From contig JAQGOE010000263.1 of the NCBI GenBank assembly GCA_028293725.1, forward strand, positions 1 to 7,873: 7,873 nt of DNA, written 5' to 3'. Within the stretch, counting starts at the first letter, position 1. Every line of letters begins with the position of its first letter. The translations under genes and the position numbers were made by a program. The notes beneath the pieces are model-generated. The model was not told the DNA's origin. It made no database searches and worked only from the letters and a program-made list of their open reading frames with translations. The stretch is from Gammaproteobacteria bacterium (GTDB taxonomy: Bacteria; Pseudomonadota; Gammaproteobacteria; Steroidobacterales; Steroidobacteraceae). Shown in pieces: positions 1 through 6,499 of the stretch.

Positions 1-35
1 AGCCACAGACGGGCGCATAACAAAAAGGAACGACC

Positions 36-2063
36 ATGCGCGGGCCTCTCATCCTGGTTCTGCTGACCCTCGCTTTGCCGCCCCGGCTGGTACACGCGGA
101 GGCTTTTGACGCCGCCAAGGCGTTCGGGGCGCGCCCCAGCGTCTCCCACCTCACTCTCTCCCCGGACGGCCAGAATGTGGCGTACATCGCCCCGGGCGAC
201 GGACCTGGAACCAAGGTCTACACCATCAATCTCGCGAAAAAGACCTCTGCCCGGCCGGTAATGATGGCCGACGGCAAGCCTTTGCGCATCGAGCGCTGTG
301 ATTGGGTCTCCAACGAGCGACTGGTCTGTAACGTCTTCGGGATCGTTCGCGATCCCACTGCGGGGCTGGCGCCGGTCTCCCGCGTCGTGGCCGTCAATGC
401 CGACGGTAGCAACACGAAGATCCTGAGCAACCTGATCAACGCCAACAGCCGCGGGTACTTGCTACACGGCGGTGAGGTCATCGACTGGCTGCCCGACCAG
501 GATGGCGCTGTGCTGATGACCCGGGAATATGTCCCCGACACCCACACGGGCAGCCACGCCGGCAGCGACAAGGAGGGCTATGGCGTTGACCTCGTCGACA
601 CCCGTAACCTGTCGATCAAACACGTCGAACCGGCGCGCCGCGAAGCCGTGGACTACATCAGCGACGGCCGCGGTACCGTGCGCATCATGGCGCTGATCAG
701 CAAAACCGGGGACGATCTCAACAAGCCGGGTGTCACATACGAATACCGCAAGCCGGGCTCGCGCGATTGGCAGAAGCTGAGTGATTGGAATGACGATACG
801 CGCGAAGGCTTCCTTCCCGAGGCAGTGGACCCCGATCTGAATGTTGCCTACGGGCTCAAGAAAAAGGACGGGCGCCTGGCGGCGTACGCAATATCGCTCG
901 ACGGCTCGATGCAAGAGCACCTGGTGCTCGCTCACCCGGAGGTGGATGTCGGCGGCGTGATCCGGGTTGGACGCCGACACCGAGTCATCGGCGTATGGTA
1001 CTCAACCGACAAGACGTACAACGATCTCTTCGCGCCGGAGTTTAAGAGTTTGGTCAAGGCGCTCGCCAAGGCACTGCCCCAGCAACCGCAGGTGGATATC
1101 GTCGAATCCAGCGTCGATGAGAGCGTCATGTTGATTCGCGCGGGCAGCGATACCGATCCAGGTGTGTATTACATCTTCGATCGCAAGACCAAGCACCTGG
1201 ACACCTTCCTGGTTGTGCGGGGTGAGCTGGAAGACGCGAAGCTCGCGCAAGTTAAACCTGTGAGCTATCCCGCGGCCGACGGTACCATGATCCCGGGCTA
1301 CCTGACATTACCTCCCGGGCACGAGAGCGCGCACGGTCTGCCGGCGATCGTCATGCCCCATGGAGGGCCGGCTTCACGCGACGAGTGGGGCTTCGACTGG
1401 CTATCACAGTATTTTGCTTCGCAGGGCTTCGCGGTCCTGCAGCCCAACTACCGCGGCTCGGCTGGCTACGGTGACGCGTGGTTCGTGCAGAACGGCTTTC
1501 GCTCCTGGGACGTCGCGATCGGCGATGTCGATGCCGGCGGACGCTGGCTCGTGAGCCAGGGGATAGCGGACGGGAATAGACTCGCCATCGTAGGCTGGTC
1601 TTACGGAGGATACGCAGCGCTTCAGTCGGCGGTCGTCGAGCCCGGCCTGTTCAAGGCCGTGGTGGCCATCGCACCGGTGACCGACCTGGCCATGTTGAAG
1701 GAGGAACATCGCGGCTGGACCAACTTCGCAGTGGTGAGCGCATACATCGGCGAGGGTCCCCACCTGCATGCCGGATCCCCGGCGGAACACGCCAGCCAGA
1801 TCGCAGCTCCAGTGCTCCTGTTCCACGGCGCCTACGATCGCAATGTCAGCATTGAAGAGTCGAAACGCATGGCGGCACGGCTCACCGCCGCTGGCAAGCC
1901 CTGTAAGCTGGTGACCTGGGACGATCTCGATCATCAACTGGAAGATTCCAGCGCCCGCGCCCAGCTGCTTCGCGCCAGCAGCGACTTCCTCACCCAGGCG
2001 CTGGGACTGACGGCGGCGGCGACCGCAAAGACCGAACCCGCCGGGGGGCCGTCTCCTGAATAA
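36..2063 (+). CDS. Secreted S9-family (prolyl oligopeptidase-type) serine peptidase
   Basis: A 675-residue protein predicted to cleave short peptides in the periplasm or outside the cell. Residues 1-21 form a signal peptide (hydrophobic core LILVLLTLAL, likely cleavage after VHA). Residues about 24-400 match the N-terminal beta-propeller of S9 enzymes, beginning with the typical 'PSVSHLTLSPDG' repeat. Residues about 410-660 are the alpha/beta-hydrolase domain: oxyanion motif PHGGP at 441-445, NYRGSAGYG at 471-479, nucleophile Ser522 in GWSYGGY, Asp601 in HGAYDRNV and His633 in DLDHQ, so the catalytic triad is complete. Length is normal for the family (600-700 residues). The ATG is preceded by AAGGA with 6 nt spacing, which supports this start. 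The gene is monocistronic here: its 3' neighbour is on the opposite strand, 30 bp away. Family assignment is firm; whether it acts as dipeptidyl-, acylaminoacyl- or oligopeptidase cannot be told. Confidence 0.93.
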   Translation: MRGPLILVLLTLALPPRLVHAEAFDAAKAFGARPSVSHLTLSPDGQNVAYIAPGDGPGTKVYTINLAKKTSARPVMMADGKPLRIERCDWVSNERLVCNVFGIVRDPTAGLAPVSRVVAVNADGSNTKILSNLINANSRGYLLHGGEVIDWLPDQDGAVLMTREYVPDTHTGSHAGSDKEGYGVDLVDTRNLSIKHVEPARREAVDYISDGRGTVRIMALISKTGDDLNKPGVTYEYRKPGSRDWQKLSDWNDDTREGFLPEAVDPDLNVAYGLKKKDGRLAAYAISLDGSMQEHLVLAHPEVDVGGVIRVGRRHRVIGVWYSTDKTYNDLFAPEFKSLVKALAKALPQQPQVDIVESSVDESVMLIRAGSDTDPGVYYIFDRKTKHLDTFLVVRGELEDAKLAQVKPVSYPAADGTMIPGYLTLPPGHESAHGLPAIVMPHGGPASRDEWGFDWLSQYFASQGFAVLQPNYRGSAGYGDAWFVQNGFRSWDVAIGDVDAGGRWLVSQGIADGNRLAIVGWSYGGYAALQSAVVEPGLFKAVVAIAPVTDLAMLKEEHRGWTNFAVVSAYIGEGPHLHAGSPAEHASQIAAPVLLFHGAYDRNVSIEESKRMAARLTAAGKPCKLVTWDDLDHQLEDSSARAQLLRASSDFLTQALGLTAAATAKTEPAGGPSPE

Positions 2064-2093
2064 AACAATGCCGATCGAGGCGCGCCTCTCCGG

Positions 2094-2561
2094 TTAAATC
2101 GCTGGAATCCGGGAGGTCGGAAATACCATGTCCGGAATGCTTGCGGCGTAGAGGACTTCGAGCACTGCCCCGGCTGGAAAGAGGTCCGCGTCATCGTAGT
2201 CGAATGCCCGGATTTCCATGGAGCAACCCTCCATTTCCAGCGCCACGACGAGCTTGGGGGCTCCGTTCACAGGGGCGGCGTAGTCGACCTGGCTTGCCAG
2301 GACTCGCGCGCGGCGCACCGTCCCGCATTCGAGCAGCGCCAGAAGCAACCTGCCTCGACGCCGGCGCGCAGTCGCTACGAGCAGAATGATTCCGGTCAGT
2401 CCGCCGACAACCAACACGATCCACGAGATTCCGACCCAAAACATCCAGCCAGCTTCCATTGAAGTGAGGGAGGTCATGACGAAAGACACGCCACCCAACA
2501 GGGTGATCGCCGTAATGATGCAGGGGAGCCGCCACCCGATCTGGGGCGCGAAGCGCTTCAT
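2094..2561 (-). CDS. Small two-helix membrane protein, possibly DUF3592-like
   Basis: A 155-residue protein of unknown function. Two hydrophobic segments (about residues 13-33 and 42-64) form a helical hairpin, followed by an Arg-rich stop-transfer stretch (ARRRRGR, 65-71) and a soluble domain of about 75 residues (78-150). The positive-inside rule puts this domain in the cytoplasm. The soluble part, with 'GTVRRARVLAS' and then 'PVNGAPKL', resembles the small beta-rich domain of DUF3592-type membrane proteins; that is recognition by eye, not a search result. The reading frame stays open to a GTG at 2771, but the added 70 residues look non-coding (no hydrophobic or domain pattern, Arg/Ser/Pro-rich). 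The ATG at 2561, preceded by GGGTGG about 4 nt upstream, directly before the membrane hairpin, is therefore preferred. It converges with the S9 peptidase gene and shows no operon partner. Confidence 0.6.
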   Translation of the reverse strand: MKRFAPQIGWRLPCIITAITLLGGVSFVMTSLTSMEAGWMFWVGISWIVLVVGGLTGIILLVATARRRRGRLLLALLECGTVRRARVLASQVDYAAPVNGAPKLVVALEMEGCSMEIRAFDYDDADLFPAGAVLEVLYAASIPDMVFPTSRIPAI

Positions 2562-2981
2562 TGCCCACCCGCGCAGAGCGTGGCTCAGCTGCCGCGGAGG
2601 CGGTCCGAGACGCGAACGCGGGTACGTCGAATGTATTCGTGTGGAGGGAAGGCCCACTTCGGTCTTTCCAGTCGCAACCGGGCGAACGCTTTCGCGGCTG
2701 ACCCTCGAAATACTACCAATAGGGCATTCAACGGCAACACGTAACCGATCGGCGACAGTCCGTGGGAACACGAGCCCTATAACGCAGACCTTTGGCCCCC
2801 CTTCTTTTTATCGGTGTCGTTTGCCCCGGATCGTGTCAAGGATTTTTCCTTGATTCTGGCCGCCCAGTCGAAATTTTAGGTACCATGGCGGCGGTGAGAC
2901 GCCGACGGCGGCTGGGCTACGAGAAATGTCAACCGGACGTAAACATCTGACATTCGAGGTTACCTTAAACTGAGCTCACAG
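2562..2981. other. Gene-poor intergenic stretch between divergent genes
   Basis: About 420 bp between the start of the small membrane protein (-) and the Nudix gene (+). It probably holds both promoters. Seen here: the weak - strand promoter at 2710-2737, a perfect 7-bp inverted repeat with a TTTT loop at 2836-2853 (TCAAGGA/TCCTTGA), a 21-codon open frame at 2885-2950, and the 8-bp palindrome TGAGCTCA at 2971-2978 just before the Nudix ATG. No RNA gene, repeat array or convincing larger coding region is visible. The open frames crossing it lack domain features and a ribosome-binding site. Confidence 0.5.
2710..2737 (-). promoter_or_regulatory. Possible sigma70-type promoter for the small membrane protein gene
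   Basis: Read on the - strand, TTGCCG (2737-2732, 4/6 to the -35 consensus) lies 16 nt from TAGTAT (2715-2710, 4/6 to the -10 consensus), in a locally AT-richer patch. It would leave a 5' leader of about 140 nt before the chosen ATG at 2561. Only a consensus match by eye; such matches are frequent by chance. Confidence 0.22.
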
Positions 2982-3506
2982 ATGCACCCCGAGTCAGATT
3001 GTGTCAATACTTCGTCAATCATTTTCTATGATCGACGTGGCAATGTTGTAAAGCCCGATGCACAATCAATCATCAAGCCGCGCCGCGGCGTATTTGCGCT
3101 GGTGGTTGCCATCAATGACGACGCTGTCATGCTCGCAGCCGAGCGCTGCGCGCCGGATGTGCCGGAACTTCCCGGCGGTGGCATCGAAGATGGCGAAACG
3201 CTCGATGCGGCAATGGAGCGTGAATGGGCCGAGGAAGTCGGTATCGCTTTTAACGTCAAAGGCCCCTTGCAGCGGTTCCAGCACGTGCGCGGCTTCTACT
3301 CCGACGATCGCAAGGAGTTCTGGATTTACGACCAGACTTTCCAGCTGTATCATTTTCTTGATCGCGTGAAAATTGGGCAAAAATGGCCCAATTCGGAGGG
3401 CGGAGCGGCCGGTTGGGAGGCAATAGCGTCACTGCCGGGATTGCTGATCAACCGCGCACATTGGTGCGCCATCCCCACTCTGCTATCCGGCCTGGCACGA
3501 CTATAA
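2982..3506 (+). CDS. Nudix hydrolase
   Basis: A 174-residue cytoplasmic enzyme of the Nudix superfamily, which hydrolyses nucleoside-diphosphate-linked compounds (NDP-X) with a divalent metal. The Nudix box is complete at residues 66-88: Gly66, Glu72, then REWAEEVGI at 80-88, matching G-x5-E-x7-RE-U-x-EE-x-G-U with the metal-binding glutamates 81, 84 and 85. A beta strand (GVFALVVAIN, 36-45) before the box and the PELPGG entry to it are typical of the fold. Residues 99-130 (aromatic-rich 'FWIYDQTFQLYHF') fit the later strands. The ATG follows a poor Shine-Dalgarno region, but no better in-frame start precedes the domain. The substrate (ADP-ribose, oxidised nucleotide, nucleotide sugar or other) cannot be inferred. 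It ends 25 bp from the end of the oppositely oriented PLP-enzyme gene, with no functional link visible. Confidence 0.88.
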   Translation: MHPESDCVNTSSIIFYDRRGNVVKPDAQSIIKPRRGVFALVVAINDDAVMLAAERCAPDVPELPGGGIEDGETLDAAMEREWAEEVGIAFNVKGPLQRFQHVRGFYSDDRKEFWIYDQTFQLYHFLDRVKIGQKWPNSEGGAAGWEAIASLPGLLINRAHWCAIPTLLSGLARL

Positions 3507-3531
3507 ATGTAGGCCAGCCGCGCGCGGGTCC

Positions 3532-4779
3532 TCATTTCTTCTGCGCCAGCGCCGCCACACACTTGACGAGCCGATCGGCCTCGTCCTTGGTGTTGTACAT
3601 CGAAAATCCCACACGTAGCAGCGACCCACCCGGAATATTCAAGATGTCAACAGGCCGCGGCGCATAGAAGTTTCCGTCCCAGACACAGATGCCCACCTTG
3701 TCGAGAGACTTCGCAATGAAGCCGGGATCGACATCATCGACGGTGAACGACACCGTCGGCGCGCGGGGCGCACTGGAGAACTTGACGCCCCATAAATGAA
3801 CACCCGGCAACTCCTCCAAGGCTGACCACAGGTACGCTCCCAGTTCGTGCTCATAGACAGAAATTGCCGCGATGGCGTCGTGGACGGTCTCCTTCCTGGT
3901 ACCACCTCGCCCAAACTGCACCAGGTAGTCTACTGCCGCCCCAACACCCTCGATCGCCGGGTGATTGAGCGTGCCGGTCTCGATCCTGTACGGTGCAGCA
4001 TCGTCCTGGACGACCAGTTTATCCGTCGTCAACGTATCCAACGTGCCCGGACGCGAGTAGAGAATTCCGACATGGGGACCATAGAACTTATACGCTGAGC
4101 ACAGCAGGAAATCCGGATCGAGTGTCTGCACATTCACCGGAAAATGGGGTGCATAGTGCACCGCGTCCAATATGAGCAATGCGCCCGCTTGCCGGGTCAG
4201 CTTGCGCGCCAATGCGAGGTCGTTGACGGTCCCGAGGGCATTGGATGAGCACCCCAATGCCAACAACCGGGTTTTCTCGTTGATCAAGTTGCTCATCTGC
4301 GCGTAGTCCAACTCACCTGTCGGCAGTAACGGCACCTCGCGCACCACCGCCCCGCGCTCCTGCAACGATTGCCAGGGGCCCCGATTCGCTTCGTGGTCTA
4401 ACTGCGTGATGAGAACCTCGTCACCAGGACGAATCGTCCGACCGATGGCGCGTGCCAGCGAGAACGCGAGCGTCGTCATGTTTTGGCCGATGGAGATCTG
4501 CTCGTGCCCCTGCGCGCCGAGTAAATCCGCCACCGCGCACCGTGCTTCCAGCATTCGCGTGTCGAGCTCTTCCGACGGTTGGAAGTTACCGTGCGTGTTC
4601 ACATTCCGATTGCGATAGCAATCGACAATCGCGTCGATGACGGACTTCGGCACCTGCGTGCCCCCGGGCCCATCCAGGAATGCCACCGGATGGCCGCCGA
4701 CTGTCCGCGACAGCGAGGGAAAATCCCCCCGGCATCGATAGCAGGTTTCCTCATCGAACACGGTCGTTGATTGCATCAT
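3532..4779 (-). CDS. Class V aminotransferase-fold PLP enzyme, cysteine-desulfurase-like but lacking the catalytic cysteine
   Basis: A 415-residue fold-type I PLP enzyme, resembling the 'VC1184' branch of cysteine-desulfurase-like proteins (recalled as TIGR01976) from its N-terminal AFLDGPGGTQVP (33-44) and IGQNMTTLAFSLAR (97-110). PLP-site residues are present: His129 in LDHEAN, Asp205 and His208 in LILDAVHYAPH, the Schiff-base Lys231 in SAYKFYGPH, and Arg389 in LLRVGFSMYNT, equivalent to the substrate-carboxylate arginine of SufS. The loop that in SufS reads RxGHHCA reads WDGNFYA (367-373), so a tyrosine replaces the nucleophilic cysteine and desulfurase activity is doubtful. An alternative role is a lyase, racemase/epimerase or transaminase on an amino acid. 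The start is supported by AGGAAG at 4790-4785, 5 nt before the first of two adjacent ATGs. It lies 31 bp downstream of the SDR gene on the same strand, so the two are probably co-transcribed. Confidence 0.88.
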   Translation of the reverse strand: MMQSTTVFDEETCYRCRGDFPSLSRTVGGHPVAFLDGPGGTQVPKSVIDAIVDCYRNRNVNTHGNFQPSEELDTRMLEARCAVADLLGAQGHEQISIGQNMTTLAFSLARAIGRTIRPGDEVLITQLDHEANRGPWQSLQERGAVVREVPLLPTGELDYAQMSNLINEKTRLLALGCSSNALGTVNDLALARKLTRQAGALLILDAVHYAPHFPVNVQTLDPDFLLCSAYKFYGPHVGILYSRPGTLDTLTTDKLVVQDDAAPYRIETGTLNHPAIEGVGAAVDYLVQFGRGGTRKETVHDAIAAISVYEHELGAYLWSALEELPGVHLWGVKFSSAPRAPTVSFTVDDVDPGFIAKSLDKVGICVWDGNFYAPRPVDILNIPGGSLLRVGFSMYNTKDEADRLVKCVAALAQKK

Positions 4780-4810
4780 CTATGCTTCCTATTCCAGTGC
4801 TGCCACGAGC

Positions 4811-5557
4811 CTACCAGACGCCGCCAAGAGCCACGGTGATTGCCTCGCCGTTCACGCCCCCGGCAGCATCGCTGCACAGGAATGCGATCACCTCCGCGAC
4901 CTCGCGCGGCTCCAGCACCCGGTTCTGCGGGTAGATAGCGGCGCGCTCGCGCCAGACCTGCTCGACGCTGATACCGCGCCGTTCGGACTCCGTCTTCGCC
5001 GAGCGCTCGGCCATTGCCGTTCGTACCCAGCCAGGCAGCACTGCGTTGGAGGTGACTCCGAACGGCCCGGCGTCCTGGGCGACCGCGCGTGCGAGCCCGA
5101 TGACCCCATGCTTGGAAGCGGTGTACGCGCTGCCGGAGCGCTCCGCTTTCTCGCCGGCGGTCGAACTAGTGAATACGAGGCGGCCGAAGCCGCGCTTGCA
5201 CATGCCGCCTACCGTCAGCCGCGCGAGCTCGAACGGACCATCGAGATTGACGCGCATCGTCTCGCGCCAGACCTCGGGATCCTGCTCCCACACGAGCCGC
5301 TCGTGGGCCGAGCCGATGCCATGATTCACGACGAGCACGTCAATTGGCCCCAGTCGTCGTTCGGTCTCGGCAACGGCCAGGGCGCAGCCCTCAGCGGTGC
5401 CGAGGTCGGCCGCGACATACTCAAGACCGACGGCCACCAGCTCGGCCTCGCTGCGCGATACGACCATAACGCGCGCTCCCGCTGCCGACAGCAGTAGCGC
5501 CGCCTCACGCCCGATCCCCCGGCCGCCGCCCGTCACCAGCGCTACACGTTGCTTCAT
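4811..5557 (-). CDS. SDR-family NAD(P)-dependent oxidoreductase
   Basis: A 248-residue classical short-chain dehydrogenase/reductase, interconverting a ketone and a secondary alcohol in the cytoplasm. The Rossmann motif TGGGRGIG is at 9-16. The strand-2 end MVVSRS (31-36), with Arg35, suggests but does not prove NADP(H) preference. NHGIG (78-82) replaces the usual NNAGIG, Asn104 is in VNLDG, and the catalytic set is Ser132, Tyr145 and Lys149 (YTASK). LPGWVRT (174-180) follows. The substrate loop at about 181-215 is longer than in FabG and recalls 3-hydroxybutyrate dehydrogenase and related acyl/alicyclic dehydrogenases. Length is normal. The ATG follows AGGAG with 8 nt spacing. It is the first gene of a two-gene operon with the class V PLP enzyme, divergent from the acetoacetate-decarboxylase-like gene. 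Those neighbours suggest a beta-keto or beta-hydroxy substrate, by inference only. Confidence 0.92.
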   Translation of the reverse strand: MKQRVALVTGGGRGIGREAALLLSAAGARVMVVSRSEAELVAVGLEYVAADLGTAEGCALAVAETERRLGPIDVLVVNHGIGSAHERLVWEQDPEVWRETMRVNLDGPFELARLTVGGMCKRGFGRLVFTSSTAGEKAERSGSAYTASKHGVIGLARAVAQDAGPFGVTSNAVLPGWVRTAMAERSAKTESERRGISVEQVWRERAAIYPQNRVLEPREVAEVIAFLCSDAAGGVNGEAITVALGGVW

Positions 5558-5698
5558 TTATCGGACTCCTGTATCCCCGTATTCGCGGAATCCTGCCACG
5601 CTGGGCCGGAGCGGCGCAATCGTCAATCAACACGGTGATCTCGTCGGTGTCTCGTGGTTCACATCCGTTCTAGTCACCACGTGACCACCCCAGGCACG
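5558..5698. promoter_or_regulatory. Divergent promoter/operator region of the SDR and decarboxylase-like operons
   Basis: This region of about 141 bp separates two oppositely transcribed operons and must hold both promoters unless either is read through. Candidate regulator sites: the inverted repeat GTCAC-CAC-GTGAC at 5673-5685; a tandem direct repeat GGTGATCTCGT (5634-5644) / GGTGTCTCGT (5646-5655) with 12-bp period; and the short inverted repeat ATTC-GCG-GAAT at 5581-5591. No sigma70 promoter with both boxes well matched was found on either strand, as would be expected if an activator is needed. The AraC-family protein encoded in the + strand operon is the obvious candidate ligand-responsive regulator. 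Confidence 0.45.
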
Positions 5699-6499
5699 AT
5701 GGGTGCCATGAGCGTTTCCAACTGGTCCCACCGTAGTTTCACGCCACCGTTTACCACCTCCGGCCGAGCAGCGCTCGTGCCGCCGCCGCCCTGGCACTAC
5801 GCCGGCTGGCTCCTGAACATCGCATTTCATTTCGAAGCCTCGAGGGCCGCGCCGTTGGTTCCGCCTGCTGCCGGCCGATCGGTAGGCACAGGCTGTGTGC
5901 ACTTTGCGGATTGGCAGGCCTGCACCGACGGCCACGAGTTGATTGATCCGGTGCTCGCACAGTACCGTGAGACCATCGTGGTGCTAGAGATCGAACGCCC
6001 CGACGGCACCCGCTGCATGTACTGCCCTTCCATTTGGGTGGACCAGGACATCTCCCTGCTGCGCGGCCTGCTTCAGGGCTGGCCCAAGAAGATGGGTAGC
6101 ACTTGGCTGACGCGCAGCCTGCCGCTGGATCACCCTGCCGCCGCGCCGCTGCGTGCCGGGAGCAAGCTTGGTGCAAGCCTGGCCGTGAAGGACCGCCGCG
6201 TGCTCGAAGCGCACGCGACGATCACCGGCGTGGCTGGCCGCCCACTGGGCTTCCTTGCGCTACCGACGATCGGCGCCGTGGGGTGGCCGGATCTGCGTCG
6301 ACCGGGTCGACTTCCCGAAGCGGTGCTCGTGAAGCCAGACATCGGCCAGCGAGTGGACAGCGGCTGGCATGAGGCTGCGGCGTCGCTGCGCCTGATGCCG
6401 CACCCCGAAGAGGACATCGGCCTCCTCGGAGACATCCGGGCAATGGACGCCAGCGCAGGCTGGATCGGCATCACCGTGACCGGGGCGCGCGATGCCTGA
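5699..6499 (+). CDS. Acetoacetate decarboxylase-like protein
   Basis: A 266-residue protein of the acetoacetate decarboxylase (ADC) superfamily, cytoplasmic and cofactor-free, working through a lysine Schiff base. Positions here are counted from this ATG. Recognisable parts are PPPPWHYAGWLLN (28-40), YRETIVVLE (89-97) with the conserved acidic residue Glu91, SIWVDQD (111-117), and GWPKKMGS (127-134). The adjacent lysines 130 and 131 correspond to the Lys115/Lys116 pair of the Clostridium enzyme, so the reactive site looks intact. ADC-like relatives include enzymes that do not decarboxylate acetoacetate (aldolase/dehydratase types), so the substrate is open. The start is uncertain: the frame is open from a GTG at 5654, but ATGs at 5699 and 5708 give a more typical length and leave the inverted repeat at 5673-5685 outside the gene. 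All have weak Shine-Dalgarno sequences. First gene of the + operon, overlapping the next by 8 nt. Confidence 0.85.
   Translation: MGAMSVSNWSHRSFTPPFTTSGRAALVPPPPWHYAGWLLNIAFHFEASRAAPLVPPAAGRSVGTGCVHFADWQACTDGHELIDPVLAQYRETIVVLEIERPDGTRCMYCPSIWVDQDISLLRGLLQGWPKKMGSTWLTRSLPLDHPAAAPLRAGSKLGASLAVKDRRVLEAHATITGVAGRPLGFLALPTIGAVGWPDLRRPGRLPEAVLVKPDIGQRVDSGWHEAAASLRLMPHPEEDIGLLGDIRAMDASAGWIGITVTGARDA

Noticed and set aside
462..980. Long open frame on the - strand inside the S9 peptidase gene (172 codons)
   Set aside because: Antisense to a well-supported gene with full catalytic motifs; no domain character. Long antisense frames are expected in GC-rich DNA.
1404..1937. 177-codon - strand open frame opposite the S9 catalytic domain
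   Set aside because: Lies over the conserved catalytic domain; its His/Cys-rich composition reflects the complement of that domain, and no motif or ribosome-binding site supports it.
2077..2088. Palindrome GAGGCGCGCCTC between the convergent S9 and membrane-protein genes as a terminator
   Set aside because: A hairpin would have only a 4-bp stem and no T tract on either strand; too weak to call.
2562..2771. N-terminal extension of the small membrane protein to a GTG at 2771
   Set aside because: The extra 70 residues are Arg/Ser/Pro-rich with no structure, and would put a long non-hydrophobic segment before the membrane hairpin.
2386..2853. 155-codon + strand open frame across the membrane-protein gene and the intergenic stretch
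   Set aside because: No hydrophobic, domain or start-site support; overlaps the better-supported - strand gene with its two membrane helices.
2836..2853. TCAAGGA-TTTT-TCCTTGA hairpin as a terminator or riboswitch element
   Set aside because: No gene ends just upstream on either strand, no T tract follows, and a 7-bp repeat is expected by chance.
3518..3527. Palindrome CCGCGCGCGG between the convergent Nudix and PLP-enzyme genes as a terminator
   Set aside because: Too short to leave a stable stem with a loop, and no adjacent T run.
5654..5698. GTG start of the decarboxylase-like gene giving 281 residues
   Set aside because: No clear Shine-Dalgarno sequence, the extension is unlike the family's N-terminus, and it would place the inverted repeat inside the gene; kept as an alternative only.
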